From assembly GCA_035772405.1 (NCBI GenBank), contig JAYKKM010000341.1, forward strand, positions 1,282,001-1,346,000: DNA of 64,000 bases, in the 5' to 3' direction. The DNA is from Chrysogorgia sp. JL179-B06 (lineage: Eukaryota; Cnidaria; Anthozoa; Scleralcyonacea; Chrysogorgiidae). Below the pieces are notes generated by a model. It was not told the origin of the DNA. It saw nothing but the letters and a program-made list of their open reading frames with translations, and ran no database searches. The position numbers and the translations under genes were made by a program. This document shows, one piece after another, positions 22,109 through 34,687 of this stretch. Positions within the stretch are counted from its first letter, which is position 1; each line of letters opens with the position of its first letter.

Positions 22109-23542
22109 TTAACGATGTTTAAGTCTCTCCAATAGAACAGTGTGGTCAATGGTGTCGAACGCAGATGATAAGTCCAACAGTACCAACACTACTTCCTGAT
22201 TTTCATCAAGTGCATTAAGGATGTCATTGAAAACACGCAGAACTGCTGTCTCTGTGCTATGAAAGAGTCTATAAGCAGATTGCATTTTTGCAAGGAGGTT
22301 ATTCTCAATAAGATAGTCTGTTGTCTGTCTGGCAGCATTCCGCTCTAATACTTTTGACAAGAAAGCCACGTTAGTAATAGGTCTATAGTTAGGGAATTGC
22401 TCTTTATCACTAGTAGGTTTTTTAATAGATGGGCAGATGAGACCTTTCTTAAGTGACAGAGGAAATACTCCTGTGGACAAAGATGAATTGATAATGTCAG
22501 TAATTGGGGCAGCTAACACGTCAAGAGATTCCTTTAGCAGATGTGTAGGTACAGGATCTAAGGCACAGGATTTAGACGAGTACTGTTTGATTGTGTTACA
22601 GACAAAGCTTTCAGATAGAGTAGTAAATTCACTGAGAGAGCTTTTACAACAAGGAGAGTCAACTGCTATAGATAACTTCTTAACTGACCCATGTGTACTA
22701 GTAAGTTTATCTCGAAGTAACTGAATCTTAGTTGAAAAATAACAACTAAAAGCATCAGCCAGGTCATACGAAGAATCATGTGATGGCAATAAAGGAATAG
22801 ATTTTACTCGGAACATCCCCTCAATCATGTGAAATAGCTGATTCTGATTAGAGTTAGATATCTTAGCCTTATAATAATCTGTTTTTGCAAAATCAATTGC
22901 CTTTGCGTATTTACGACATTGTTCCTTGTACAATTGATGATGAACCTGAAGGCGTGTAGAGAGAAATTTACGCTCAAACTGTCGTTTTTGTTTCTTCATA
23001 ACTCTTAAGCTATCATTAAACCATGGAGCATTTGGGCGTAGGGTAATTGTGCGTGTACGCTTGGGTGCGTGTTTGTCCAAAAGCTCAGACAATACACAAT
23101 TGAACTGTTCAGTAGCAGTGTTTACATCAGATACGGATGAACAAATTAATTGCGACTCAAGGATATCTTTTCGCCATGCCTGTAAGTCTATACGACGTAA
23201 ATCACGATGATTAATAACTTTTTTAGAGGATTGGGGTCTCGGAAAATCCATGGTGCAAACAACAGCACTGTGATCTGAAGGTAAATCAGAGACGATCTCC
23301 ATGGCAGTAGACAGCAAACTATCCTCCTGACGATCAATAATAAGGTCCAGTGTGTGACCACAACGATGAGTCGTACCAGTAACTCTTTGTTGTAAACCTG
23401 CTGAATCCAGGAGTTCCGTAAACCTAGTAGCATCGTCATCATTAACAACATCCATATGGAAATTGAAATCCCCAGCAATTAACAAATAACCCGGAACAAC
23501 AACTAACTCTTCTAAAATCGTTGAAAAATCATTGAAGAACAT
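22109..23542 (-). pseudogene. LINE ORF, endonuclease end and first RT blocks
   Basis: It contains LLIAGDFNFHMD, THRCGHTLDLII and DLPSDHSAVV, the catalytic Asp/Asn and SDH blocks of the endonuclease. Reverse transcriptase blocks follow: NYRPITNVAFLSKVLERNAA, QSAYRLFHSTETAVLRV and LLDLSSAFDTIDHTVLLERL. It ends at a TAA. The next fragment is in the same frame, so this is one nonsense change. Confidence 0.9.
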
Positions 23543-24180
23543 GGATGTCGTAAGCTTGTTCTCACGAGATGGAGGAGGTCTATAAACTGTGATGAGGTCA
23601 GGCGAATATGCTTTTGAGACGATGATATGGAAAGATCCATATATTCCATTGACGCAAACGTTGAGACTTCATTTTTATTTACGGTGAAACCCTTGCGAAG
23701 GAATACACCAACTCCACCTCCTTTCGAATGGGATCTTGGCAAATGAAGAAACTTGTAATCTTGTAAGGTATTGATAATTTCAGCTATTGTAGTATCTACT
23801 GCATTCTTGTTAGAAAGCCAGGTTTCAGTAACCGCAAGAACATCAATACGCTTTGAAATTATAAAGTCACAAATGGAGGCAGATTTCTTGTTGATTGAAT
23901 GTGCGTTCCATACAGCAAAACGTGGACGTGGAAGACATTTCGTTTTCTGTTTATCAAATTTGATATTTATCAGGTTGCTTGAGTTTTTTGTCAGTTTTGT
24001 TACCTGCTTGAACGTAGGGCGTGAAGTGACTCTTACTGGGATAATCCCAGCTTTCAAAGTGGCTGGTTTACCAGTAGCATATTTTTCGACCCCAGCCTGG
24101 TAACTCACTGAGGGACGTGCTCCTTGTTTACCCGCGCGACGAGCAAGGCGGTATTTAGTATTGTTAAGTTGTATCATCAT
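23512..24180 (-). pseudogene. LINE ORF, N-terminal and endonuclease part
   Basis: The basic N-terminal stretch is followed by an AP-endonuclease start: RFAVWNAHSINKKSASICDF, VLAVTETWLS and SKGGGVGVFLRKGF. NARS/NAHS-(I/L)-x-NK and TETWL are conserved endonuclease blocks. The frame shifts near 23600, where the next frame takes over with VYRPPPS. Confidence 0.85.
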
Positions 24181-24360
24181 GAGTTTGTAGCAAAGTTTTA
24201 CAGCTGGATGCCATTCCTAACACAAACCTGTTTTTGGGAGCAGGAACCCAGGTGTTTTATCGTGATACCATCACTAGAAAGATTATCAACCAAGACTAAG
24301 AGCTCTTTCTACCCTTTCCCACAATCATAATGGAGGTTTATATTCAGAGTTTTCCTTCTC

Positions 24361-25628
24361 CTAGAAAGGTTGCCTTCACCACGGCTATAGGGCCCTTCCT
24401 AACCTTTTAACTATACCCATTTTGATGTATAAATTGTCAACCATATGACTTAATGAACATCCTAACTTTTTAAACAGCACTTTTAATATAATAATGAAGC
24501 CATTAAATGCAATAGTCAGGGAAAGCCCGGACAAGCTTCAAGTTTAAATATTCATATAAAATCAAAAATAAATGGCCCAACACAGCGAAAGTTAGCTAAG
24601 ATGTGTATTAAAAGTCGAGCGATCGATATAAAATTATTGAGGAATCAGAAAACTTGCGGCAAAATGAATATTACTGGATAGAGGGAGACCTGGCAATTCC
24701 AATTATCAATGATTAACAATGAAAGAGGCAATATTCACAGAGAAAATTTAAATAATGTTGTTGCTAGGATACACAAAACAAAAGATATACAAAACAACTG
24801 CCAATATAAACGTTGAATTATTTAAAAGTTTACTCTACGAATAAGTGAAAAACTTGTATGGTAGAACTAGAAAACAAATCCCCGCATAAATTAAGACCTT
24901 TAAGAGGCCCTAAGCACTGAAAAAAACTATGGTGACCCCATATACGACTCAAAATAAAAAATAAATCAGAGCCTTAGGAAGATGTTTCAGGTTAGGGTGG
25001 CCGAGAGATAAAACGGAAGAAGTGACAGCCGAAGGCACGAAATTTTCAATTAAATCTAGAGTCTCCATTTCTTGCGTTTTGCGGGAAGATTTTACAGAAT
25101 TCTGAAGGTTATATAAAACGTCATATAAAACACTCAAATTAAATATTTAACTGATATGTTATAGATTAAAAATAACATTTCTATTAACGTTAGGTTCTGT
25201 CTTTGGCATTGGCTATCAAGTATCAATGGAAATACAGAGAGGAAGGTGATGATTTTTATTTTAATGTTACAGTCAAATCGGATATTCTCTTTCACGCAAA
25301 TATGTTGATTGACAAGTTGGTGCTTGACTGCAACTTGTAAAAACCTTTGGGAATATTTGTATCAGAAATTCAACATTCTGTTGATTAACAAGCTGTTGTT
25401 AAGTGGTGGAGAATGCAGCTTCTTACTTGCTCAGCAGAAACGTTTAACGAAGCTAATTATGTTGCAATTGCATTGCGATCTAGCCACGCAAAGCATCGAG
25501 AGTTTTTGATATGGGATCAAAAACTAACAACGCAAATCTGCAACGGAAGAAGTTGATAGGTGTAGCATTCAAATTGTCAATATGTCCGTTTTGACTACAA
25601 AAAATCACAGCGCGACGTTTGCAAATTA
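24361..25628. other. No certain gene seen
   Basis: AT-rich. A 62-codon minus ORF (24949-25137, LDLIENFVPSAVTSSVLSLG) is the only non-repetitive candidate; it has no conserved motif and no clear splice sites. Confidence 0.4.
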
Positions 25629-26333
25629 AGGCCCCGTCCACACGCGTAGCCGGATAAATTTGAAAACGCAAAAAAAATTTCCGTTTTCAAAAAAATCCGC
25701 GTCCACACGTAATCGTTTCTAAATCGTTTTTGGCGTCCACACGTAAACGCGAAAACGCTGAAATCGCTTACTGAGCATGCTCTTTTGAATACAACATGAG
25801 CCAGCGGTTCTGAGCAGCTTTTTATAAACGAAGAAGAAAGATGTCAAATTCCAAAGGAAAATCCAGAAATCCAATTTAGGCGTTTTACGGTTACATTTTC
25901 CGCGGCCGGCAATGAAAGAAGCCTGATTATGTTTCTTCGCTTCCTCGAATAATCAGCTTGAAAATTTAGAATCGCAATATTTAGCTGAACATAAGCTACA
26001 AGGCTTGAAATAAGCCCCATTAATAGCGATAGAATAACAGCTTGTTTGTTCGCCATTTTAAATTGGTTTACCATGGCCGGTCCGGTGCACATGGGTGGAC
26101 TGGATTCGAAACTGTTACGTCATCGTTTTCAAAATGTTCCAACTTTGGCAGAAGTTCAGATTGCCGGCGTTTTCAAATTTTTCCACTCTGGAGACCGTTT
26201 TCACATTTTTGCGTTTTCGGTGGGCGAAAACGCCATTTACTAGCCTGCGAGCAGGCTCTCTGCGGGTTAGGGCGGGCCATTTACCCGTATCCGCAACAAA
26301 AATTTTGAAATTTATCCGGCTACGTGTGGACCT
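25629..26333. mobile_element. Non-autonomous DNA element with GTCCACACG ends
   Basis: Inverted ends contain GTCCACACG, then TAGCCGGATAAATTT. Subterminal text repeats GTCCACACG and AAAACGC several times. No transposase. The target duplication could not be defined. A secondary insertion-like segment CTGCGAGCAGGCTCTCTGCG lies at 26243-26262. Confidence 0.7.
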
Positions 26334-27239
26334 CCACAAAATATTTGAGAAACTAATTGGATTTTAAAAACTTTGAAAACTCAAAATTTGTATTCTTTAG
26401 ATCAATATTCCTTCTTTGACATCTTCCATTTTATATATCACCCCAATATATTTATTTACAACATTCTATATAATGCAAATAGTTGAACATAGAAATATTT
26501 CTTTGATTTCGATACTTTACACAGATTTATGTTTTTAAAATACTAATGAGTGTGCCTTCTTTCCGTGTTCTAAACTGGTTGAGGATTTGAGTGAAAAAGT
26601 TGATAAAATCTCTAGTACTAGAAATACGAATCCGCAATAATCCCCTCGCCCGCCTTTTCTACCCCTCCCCCCCCCCCCCCCCCCCACGGGAATTTCCCAT
26701 CCATGGTGCCCAGACCTCGCACGCCGTGGCCGTGTATTTGGGTTTTGCAAAAATTCACGTTTCGTCGAAGAAATGTTTGAACGTTATCTCGGCCAATATT
26801 TAACCGATTTAAACTCTGAAAACAGATTTGGAATTAGCGAGTCAACATACATAACATACGTGTTTACAATATTACGAGAACGTGAATACCCTTCGTAAAA
26901 ACGGTTTATGTACTTAGAAATTAGTCGGCTATAAGCTGGTCACTTCGTCTTATATTATTTTGAACGTTATCTCGATCAATATTTAACCGTTTTTAATTCT
27001 GAAAACAGATTTGGAATTAGCGAGTCAAAATACATACTCGGACTCGGATTTCTATTTCCTCAAAAAACTATGTCTCTTTTGGAGAAAAAAAACCTTTGAA
27101 TCCGTTTCAATTTTTGCATTAGCAATCATGTGACGGTCAATTTAAATATTAATTCAAATGCTGAGTATCTAGTTACCAGGACCAAATTTTCCGATTCGCG
27201 CGGACGGCCGTTGATGCATATATATGTATTTAGTATCAA
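26334..27239. other. No gene seen; duplicated segment
   Basis: A poly-C run lies at 26668-26685. The segment GAACGTTATCTCG.CCAATAT with AAAACAGATTTGGAATTAGC occurs twice (26778 and 26961). Confidence 0.55.
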
Positions 27240-28150
27240 CCAACTAGTGGTCTATTACAAATTCGGCATTCTGATTGGCTGAGCTACTCACTGTCTATTG
27301 GTGATAGACAGTGAGTAGCGTTACCCAATCACAAACCTTCTTATGCTGGAATATTCCTATCCTGACCAATCAGAAGTCACGACATATTCAAGCTGCACGG
27401 CCAAACCTGGAATCTAGTCCAAACATGGCGTCCGCTAAAATTTACATACGAGTGATGAAATCATGAAAACATTGGCCCGAAAGTAATAGAAAATTGTTCA
27501 GTTTGACATTTTCGAATAAGAAAATGAATTCGCTTATGCCTATGGAGTATATCTATACCAAATGTGAAGCAAAGTAATTACAATCTCGTTTTTTGTGAGC
27601 GATTGTTTATCATGTGTCATCGAGCAACTCTACATTTTGAATGGGGAGACTTCTACAAACAAAAAGGTAAAACTATCTGAAAATTTGGAACTATGTTAGA
27701 AAGGTTGTTTATGGTTGATACTAAAACAATTAGACAACTCGCCCTCGTTGTCTATGAGCAGATAGTCAACTCGGGCTTCGCCCTCGTTGACTATCTGCTC
27801 TTAGTAGAAACTGACCATGGTCTATTACAAATGCTGCATTCTGATTGGCTACTCAACCGTTGTCTATTCGTGATAGACAACGTTTGGGAAACGCGTTCAA
27901 AACAATGGCAGAAAACTCTCGTTTTGGGGAGGTTTCACATGAGTTTTTGGATAATTTTTTTGAGAATGCATGATTTGTAATAGTCCACTAATTTGTTTCT
28001 ACTAAAACAATTAGACAACTCGTCCTCGTTGTCTATGAACGAATAGTCAACTCAGGCTTCGCCTTCGTTGACTATTCGCTCATAGACAACTCGGACTCGT
28101 TGTCTAATTGTTAAATAGACAACTCGTTCTCGTTGTCTAATTGTTAATTA
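27240..28150. repeat. Nested hairpin MITEs
   Basis: Two related units start GGTCTATTACAAAT(T/G)C and TCTGATTGGCT (27250 and 27820). Strong hairpins are built from TTAGACAACTCG..CTCGTTGTCTA and GATAGTCAACTCGGGCTTCG (27725-27810, 28005-28140). No gene. Confidence 0.7.
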
Positions 28151-29069
28151 TATAAATAAATAAACTCGACCGAGATCAGGCCCCGCTAGCATCTCCCATC
28201 AAGTATAGCATCAACGTTTGTATTAGGTCAAATTTCGCTAGCAGAAGAATATTGTTCCGAAATGATGACTGGGTTGACATCACATTCATTAGCATTTTAA
28301 AAACATATAATGTTACTTATTGGATTCCTCTGAGCCCAATATTACAAAATATTTAAGTCGAGAATTCAATATTGGGCGAGACCGAAGGTCGAGCCTAATA
28401 TTGCAAGTCGAGACTTAAATATTTTGTAATATTGGGCGAAGATGAATCCAATAGGTGTTTTATTATATCGAACAAAATATCTTAACACAAAGATGTTTAA
28501 TTCTTCGCACGTAAACAGACAGTCAAGACTGTTCTTATGTTCTTCACAGACTTCACTTATGTTCAAAACTGCTCCGTTTTTGTTTTTAACCGTTGTATTA
28601 ATTATTTTGCATTTTTGCTTGGTTGTAAAGTTAATAAACAAATAAACAATAAATAAACAGTCAAGACTCAAAAGGTTGCTGGTCGTCAAAAAGAATAATA
28701 AAAAAAACTCGGAAAAATACATCACGTTCCGCGAGAAGTACTTCAACCAATGAAATTTCGATTTAGATAAAAGGCACGCGAGTGACGTTGCTTTGCACGT
28801 GAACAGCCCGCGTAGACAGTCCAAAGGTTACTACCCAATATGTAGCTGTCCTACATCGTAAAATATGCTGCCACGTGATGCTAATAGAGACAATTGATTG
28901 GTGGATTCTGTGTGAGGGTATAATAAACTTGTATAAAGTATCAAAGGAAAGATCAAATCAAAGAAATATTTCACTCTTCAACTATTTGCATTATATAGAA
29001 TGTCTATAAATAATAAATACATTGGGGGTGATAGGACATGTTACAGTAAGTCATAGGATATAAGGCCAA
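28151..29069. other. MITE-like AT-rich DNA
   Basis: Inverted ATTACAAAATATTTAAGTCG and ATATTGGGCGA motifs at 28340-28440 mark the end of a palindromic element. The 152-codon minus ORF (28366-28824) over it is Phe/Leu-rich AT-driven sequence and not a convincing gene. Confidence 0.5.
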
Positions 29070-29490
29070 ATAAACGTTCGTTCGATAGTCTAAATCATGC
29101 GAAATTGCATTCCCCCCCCCCCCATTTCCCGCCATAAAACGTTTTGTAACGCAGCTCTGAGCTTTATTTTTGTTCATTGCATAGCTATAGCGGTGGTCTT
29201 GATTATTGAAACGTTTCACACTTGTAGCATTTGTATATCTAGAGAAATTGTGTTTATGAGTCTATGATAAGCGGCAGATTTTATGCAAATTATTTCTCTG
29301 GATTTATTGCAAACACGATTTCTCCACTCAGATAAACTTTGAGTGTATAAAACTTTTCAGTAAACAAGACCACCACCAGAGCTATGCAATGAACCACGAT
29401 GAAGCTCAGATCTGCATTACAAACATTTTTATGCGGAAAAATGCAATTTCTCATGATTTAGACTGTCGAGCCACCTTAACTATTTTGGCG
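29070..29490. repeat. Fold-back MITE related to one at 20.4 kb
   Basis: It holds AAATCATGCGAAATTGCATT on the left and its inverse near 29450, with GTGGTCTTGATTATTGAAAC and the inverse inside. A related sequence lies at 20395-20700 (CGGCTCGATAGTTTAAATCA ... CAAGACCACCGCTAGAGCTA). Confidence 0.7.
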
Positions 29491-30221
29491 TCCTCTATAC
29501 AGAAAGTTAAAAACTGTGGAGGGTTTCATGTACTTTATAAACACTAGTACAACGTCGTCAGTAATGTTTATTTTGCATTTCTACATAATTCTACAAACGC
29601 TGTGAAGCCTGTCTGATATACTTTCATGGATTTTTTGGTAGCATTTCACAAATTGAGAGTTTGCGAGACCGAGAAATCTCCAATTTTATCTCAACAAAAC
29701 GCCGAGAGTAAGGTAATTAAAAAGATAATTATTTTGCTGCGTAATTATTATATTAGATAACCAATATTTGTTTTCTGTTATGGACGAAATATAGCAGAAT
29801 GTATCTTAGCTTAAAATACTTTATTTTTCCTGTCCGTATCCTACCAAACTCTGCTTTCTGATTGGCTAATATATATGAGCCCATATAGGACCGCTCGACA
29901 TAATTTCCGTTTTAAATGCGTTTTAAAACGCGTAAAATATTCTAAAAACATTGGAAAATGAACTCAAACGAGATTGAACATATTGAAAGACATATAAGTG
30001 AGATTTTTTATCCGAAAAGAGACTTAACTCTCAATTTCCTTTGACGAAGGTAAAAGCACAGACTTTCCTTTTTTGTTCACTGACTAGAAATACTGATGAC
30101 GACCAAAAAAACAAGACAGGATATTAAGGAAAAAATAAATAATTTACCGTTTTGGTCGGTCCGTATTGAGAAATATTTCCTTTGTCTCAAAACGTTCCTC
30201 GGCCCGTTCCAGCCGGTAAAT
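29491..30221. other. No gene seen
   Basis: AT-rich; TTCTGATTGGCTAATATATA at 29856 resembles MITE ends seen at 27260. No exon found. Confidence 0.4.
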
Positions 30222-30330
30222 AACATATATATATAGATATATAGATATACATATATACATATATACACATATACACATATACACATATACTGTACACATA
30301 TACACACATACATATATATATATATATATT
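30222..30330. repeat. AT/ACATAT microsatellite
   Basis: Runs of ATATAGATAT, ACATATACAC and (AT)n. Small ORFs over it are artefacts. Confidence 0.95.
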
Positions 30331-31090
30331 AATGTTTAATTGCAAGTTATGTAATAAGTTATCGTCACGCGCCGTCCATGTCGTCTTCGCAATATATTGT
30401 GGTGATGATGGTCAGTGATCACGACATAGGAGCTTCAAGTGTTTTTTTCTCCTTAGCATCTCTGTCCAGTTGATGTTTTGTTGCTGTCATGTTTCGTAAT
30501 TGCGGTTGGCTTTTTCATTGCCGGATTAAGTTTACACGGATCAAGGTTTGTTTAACACAAATTTAATATTACTATTTTAATATTAATGTAAGTATTTTAT
30601 CAAAATAATTGAATGGTAATTTTACAAACGTTAACATTAAAACTGAAAAACTCAAGTTACAATAAGGAGTCCCACTTCGTACACAATAACAGCTATCACT
30701 AAAACCCTTGGTGCGGGATTTAAACAGTGGAATTTTTCGAGAGTTTCTGAAATTGTATTGGTTGTCGTGCGTGGCCCATTTTCGAGTCTAGGTTTCGGTG
30801 GCTTTCCTGTATTTTTCGTGTCGACAAATTGTAATTATCGAGTATATCAAAGAACATATATACGTTGCTGTTTAGTCCAACAACTATACGATACGCAAGT
30901 AAGAAGCACCAAATAATGCAACAGATACGTCTAGTGGCCTCTAATCGTACTAGTCGTTTACATCTGAGTCGTCTATATCATGTAGGTGTCGTATCACATT
31001 TTCTGTTGGTTCGATTTACATGAATTCTATATCGGAACCATCGATTGAATCTGCCGAATTCGGCACTATAGGTTTTGTCTACTGAAAGCA
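30331..31090. other. No gene seen
   Basis: Anonymous DNA. A possible upstream exon of the membrane protein gene could lie here or in 31500-32880, but none met splice and frame criteria. Confidence 0.4.
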
Positions 31091-31094
31091 TTAA

Positions 31095-31498
31095 GGTTAC
31101 GACACACGAGGCGACAAATCGCGCGGGGGCGTGTCGCGGGGACATTTCCCCTGTTGAGGACACACGAAGCGACAAATCGCGGGGGCATTTCGCTTGTTGA
31201 GGACACACGAGGGGACATGTCAGAAAAGGAAAATAAAATAACGTTATGTGATTGGTTTATTTTGGTTTTGTCCCGGGGACTAGTTGCACGAGCTGTTCAT
31301 ACGATGGGACAAGTCACGGGGACATACTTTTGTCACCGCGACATGTCGCACGAATTCAAATAATTTTGAATACATGAAACATGTTTCGGGGACAAAATTT
31401 TGTCGCCGCGACAAAGTTTTGCCTAGTACACACGACGGGATTTGTCCCTGCAATATGTCCCGCGACATGTCCTGTTGAAGCCTCGGGTGTCCTAACCT
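31095..31498. mobile_element. MITE with GGTTACGACACACGAGGC ends
   Basis: Inverted ends GGTTACGACACACGAGGC and GGTTAGGACACCCGAGGC (from the right), next to TTAA/TTTAA. The interior repeats GACATGTCGC and GGGGACA. Class uncertain. Confidence 0.65.
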
Positions 31499-32883
31499 TT
31501 AAGATCGTTTAATTGTTCGGCTATTACGGGCTTGAGCCTTGTTGTTTACATGGTAATCGATTCAAGGGTCGTTCGATTTGTGAGAAAAGTGATGGGGGAT
31601 TTTCGGAGACGCAATATTTTTTTTTGTACACCTATATAAGGAAACATATATATTTTTTCACTCGATGGCTGGAAATATATATTTTTTTATCGGTGAAACT
31701 TTTTTACTGTCTCAGGCCTAGTTCACACGTTCCATTTAATTAGACGAATTTAATAGGTCAATTAAATTCGTCCAATAAACAAAGTATAAAATGAGATTCG
31801 TTTGATGCAACGAATAGAATAAAACGAAAACGCATTACAACAATTGTATTTGTCTGGGTTCGAAGGATTCAATATTTAATAGACGAATTGATGACTTATA
31901 GCAACTCATAATCTATAATGAACTGCAAGCTATGTAAAAGGCAAATGATACTCTGTTAGTTTCTGATGGTACCAAGTAGGTACACCTTTGCTAGGAGAGA
32001 CAAATTTTAGCTTGCCATTTTTATATTTGGCCTGCTACTGTACATAGAATATTACAAAACTAAACAGTTTATTTTATGTTATGTTAAGGTAAAGGAGGGG
32101 TCTCGGTACCCCTGGAACTCTCCTCTGGGTATGCCCTTGCCTGCTAAGCAAATTGTGACTTTATTAATTGGACAATAATATAATGTTGAACTCTTCATTT
32201 TTAAGTGTTGTGTCTATCAATCAATCAAGACCGTTGAGAATAAATCACTTTTTATTTCCAGTCTGAACTTTATGTTATTCACTTCATAGTTGATCTATAA
32301 TATTTTTACCTGCACCCATCTTCCTTGGGCAGCATTTGTTTTTGCGATAATGCTTGGGTAGATTTTGTTTTCTTAATTTTTTTCTAGGAATATATATTTT
32401 TTGCTTTTGCACCACCATCCCCCCCCCCCCCCCATCACTTTTACAATGCTCCATCCCTAAATCCTAAAACGAGGTCACATAGACTATCGATAGTAAAATT
32501 CGAAATTAAAATCAGCTGTTATTTCTAAAATAAAGCATTGTCGTAAGAGTTAGAGTTAGTATTAGGTGTAGGGTTAGGACTATGTTTTAAATTCGGGATG
32601 CTTATATGAAACGTCAGTCGATTTGTGTACCCTTTCAGGGTTTTACTCGACTACATTGCTTTATGATGATTGCTTATGAGAGTTTTGTACTTTTTAACAA
32701 ACACTTAATATGCACACGTTGTTCCGCAGGTTTTCTAGATGTGCGAAGGCTACGCCAATTGCAGACATCAGTAGCTCGAGTGAACGCCTGAGCAGGCGTC
32801 TTGTTTTTTTATTATTTTGTGTCTTTAATATATATAGTTTAATAAACGAGGAGCAGTGTTTTATCGGGTTTAATTCTTAAATA
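31499..32883. other. No certain gene seen
   Basis: Repeat-like pieces: AGGCCTAGTTCACACGTTCC at 31714, a poly-C run at 32420, and TTAGGGTTAGG-like text at 32560. A 61-codon ORF (32606-32791) follows a CCCTTTCAG acceptor-like site but has no supported continuation. Confidence 0.4.
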
Positions 32884-33372
32884 CAGTAAAAACCCGCATA
32901 AAAGAACCAGTGGATTAAGAACCATCAGCCTGAAATTTAGGCAATCAAGAACCACTTCAGGCTGACAAGTGAGACTGGTTCTTAAAAAACCTTAGCTGTA
33001 GTAGAAAGCATGTTCTAAGGGCAGGTAAATTATTGTTTGGCAATATGAAATACAATTGGGATGTTAATGTTCAATTTATGTGAATACAAGACCTTCCAGG
33101 ATCAACAGCTCACATTAATTAAGGAAACAAATCATTAAAAACACTACACCAGGAACAATTGTTTTTGACTAGAAATAAGAACCAGTTAAGAACCAACTCG
33201 GCCTGATTTCTCACTAAGTTAATTTATTAAATTTATTTAATTAATTTATTTAAGTTAATTTATTTAAGTTAATTTATTTAAGTTAAGTTATTTCTCACTA
33301 TAAGTTCCCATTATAAAGAACCACTTCAGCCTGACGTCAAAAATAGTGGTTCTTTTGTGCGGGTTTTTACTG
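32884..33372. mobile_element. Tc1/mariner-like MITE
   Basis: Inverted ends CAGTAAAAACCCGCATAAAA and CAGTAAAAACCCGCACAAAA (from the right), flanked by TA on both sides. Internal copies of AGAACCA(C/G)TTCAGGCTG form further hairpins. Confidence 0.83.
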
Positions 33373-33837
33373 TATGTAAAATCCTTATCAACGGATATAA
33401 GGTCTGCAAATCGAAATACGTCCCAACACCTTTAGATAAGGCTAATTGAAGTTGAAAATTTGAGGATTTTGAATATTGTTCGTTTTGAAATGACATCATT
33501 GAGTGCTTCTTTATCGGCAGTGGAGTTGTTTTCATGGCGATCACATAGTGATAGCTGTTGTGATTGCTCTTTGGAGGAGAGTTAGTCGAAATAAACTATT
33601 TAGTTTCTCATGCAGGAAAGTAGAGGAGCTTCTTAGTCATAATACGAGATAGAAACACTCAGTGATGTCATATATTTGAGAAACAAATTTGGCGTCGAAA
33701 TTGGACAAACTCTCCAACTTCAACTTGCAATATGTTCTTAACTTAGTTTATTTGAATGCTGAAACTTTGGAAATAAACTAAAGTCGGTAAGATCTTGCAT
33801 ATGAACTCCACTTGTATTTTAAGGTCACTAATTATGT
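33373..33837. repeat. Repeat copy shared with 43.6 kb and 45.1 kb
   Basis: GTCGAAATAAACTATT, GAGAAACAAAT.TGGCGTCGAA and ATTGGACAAACTCTCCAACT recur at 43670-43875. AATATGAACTCCACGTGTATT recurs at 45167. A dispersed repeat of unknown class. Confidence 0.65.
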
Positions 33838-33850
33838 CGGTGTGTGTGTG

Positions 33851-33891
<41 letters not shown>

Positions 33892-33892
33892 G
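33838..33892. repeat. (GT)n microsatellite
   Basis: A GT run of about 54 bp with one TTT break, in the intron just before exon a of the membrane protein gene. Confidence 0.97.
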
Positions 33893-33930
33893 CATACATT
33901 AATGCTAATTGCATATTTTTTTCTTTATAG

Positions 33931-34063
33931 CCACCACCAGCTTGAGAAAATATTTTATTGGATAGCGTTTTCTTTCAGTTGGTTACTTCGAATTGTAATC
34001 TTTATAATGGTCATCATTGTCCACTACAAAATGTCCAAGGACGGACCTTCAGTTTTTACCAAG
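33931..34063 (+). CDS. Unrecognised multi-pass membrane protein, exon a
   Basis: Acceptor TTCTTTATAG; after one leading base the exon encodes HHQLEKIFYWIAFSFSWLLR then IVIFIMVIIVHYKMSKDGPS and VFTK, ending in phase 0 at GTGCAT. Residues 7-32 form one strong transmembrane helix followed by a basic loop. It joins in frame to three more exons. A (GT)n microsatellite lies just upstream in the intron, and no earlier exon could be found, so the N-terminus is missing. I do not recognise the family; a several-pass membrane protein is all that can be said. Confidence 0.68.
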
Positions 34064-34294
34064 GTGCATTTTTTTGAACGCATTCACACGCATTTCAAAT
34101 TATATGTTTGATATTTCATACTTTTCAAGTCAGATTAGCTTTAAACTATGTGTCTGATAATTCATATAATTTTCAAGTCAGATTAGCTCCAAATTATATA
34201 TCTGCACAGATTAGCTTCCAAACAATATTTGATATTCATCTAGCTGTATTGCAACTCGTACTAATACGAAATCATATTATATTGTTTATCTCAG

Positions 34295-34388
34295 TGTGTT
34301 CTACTTGCTGCAGTACTTTTTAACACACCATGTGACATTCCTTCATACATTTGGATTAAATGCATCATGAATGATCATCCACATAAAG
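34295..34388 (+). CDS. Unrecognised multi-pass membrane protein, exon b
   Basis: Acceptor TTGTTTATCTCAG. The exon encodes CVLLAAVLFNTPCDIPSYIW then IKCIMNDHPHK plus one base before a GTAAGA donor. It has a hydrophobic N-terminal half, a Pro-containing turn and several Cys residues. Phase 0 entry matches exon a; phase 1 exit matches exon c. Confidence 0.72.
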
Positions 34389-34595
34389 GTAAGAGGAGTT
34401 GACAACTTTCAAATTTAACGCTATTTAGGACGCATTCTTTTGGGATTCTCGCCATCCACACCACTCCCCCCCATGTGCCCATAGAAATTTAGTTCACATC
34501 TGTTTTTCTGGGTTTTTTGGAACTCGGTAAATCTTTTATTCGTATTCCGCAAATAGAATATTCAGAATTAATGGGAAACTATTTCTTTGTTTCAG

Positions 34596-34687
34596 CGTCA
34601 ACCTACTACGCTCTTGTTGGAGTTGTTGTACTCTCCCACATCCTTTTTTTTAGCATTTTACGATCTGAATTCCTGAGGCTGAAAGAC
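34596..34687 (+). CDS. Unrecognised multi-pass membrane protein, exon c
   Basis: Acceptor TTTCTTTGTTTCAG, donor GTAAGT. With one base from exon b it encodes ASTYYALVGVVVLSHILFFS then ILRSEFLRLKD: a transmembrane helix of about 20 residues followed by a charged amphipathic end. Phases fit on both sides. Confidence 0.75.

Larger units (their letters stand above)
20912..24360 (-). mobile_element. Nearly intact L2/CR1-type LINE
   Basis: The element runs on the minus strand with endonuclease, reverse transcriptase, a 3' UTR and a short (TTA)n tail at 20912-20928. Microsatellite tails rather than poly(A) are typical of the L2/CR1 group. Two lesions interrupt the ORF: a frameshift near 23600 and one in-frame TAA at 22111-22109. 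The 5' boundary is not defined; 24180-24360 may be 5' UTR. Only two lesions in 3 kb suggests a recent insertion. Confidence 0.88.

Noticed and set aside
22437..22724. Plus-strand ORFs across the LINE
   Set aside because: They are antisense shadows of the reverse transcriptase and endonuclease frames.
28366..28824. 152-codon minus-strand ORF as a gene
   Set aside because: It is Phe/Leu/Asn-rich from AT bias, lies over a palindromic repeat end and has no conserved motif.
30960..31470. Small ORFs in the GACATGTCGC-rich segment
   Set aside because: The segment is a MITE with inverted ends, and the ORFs only reflect its repeats.
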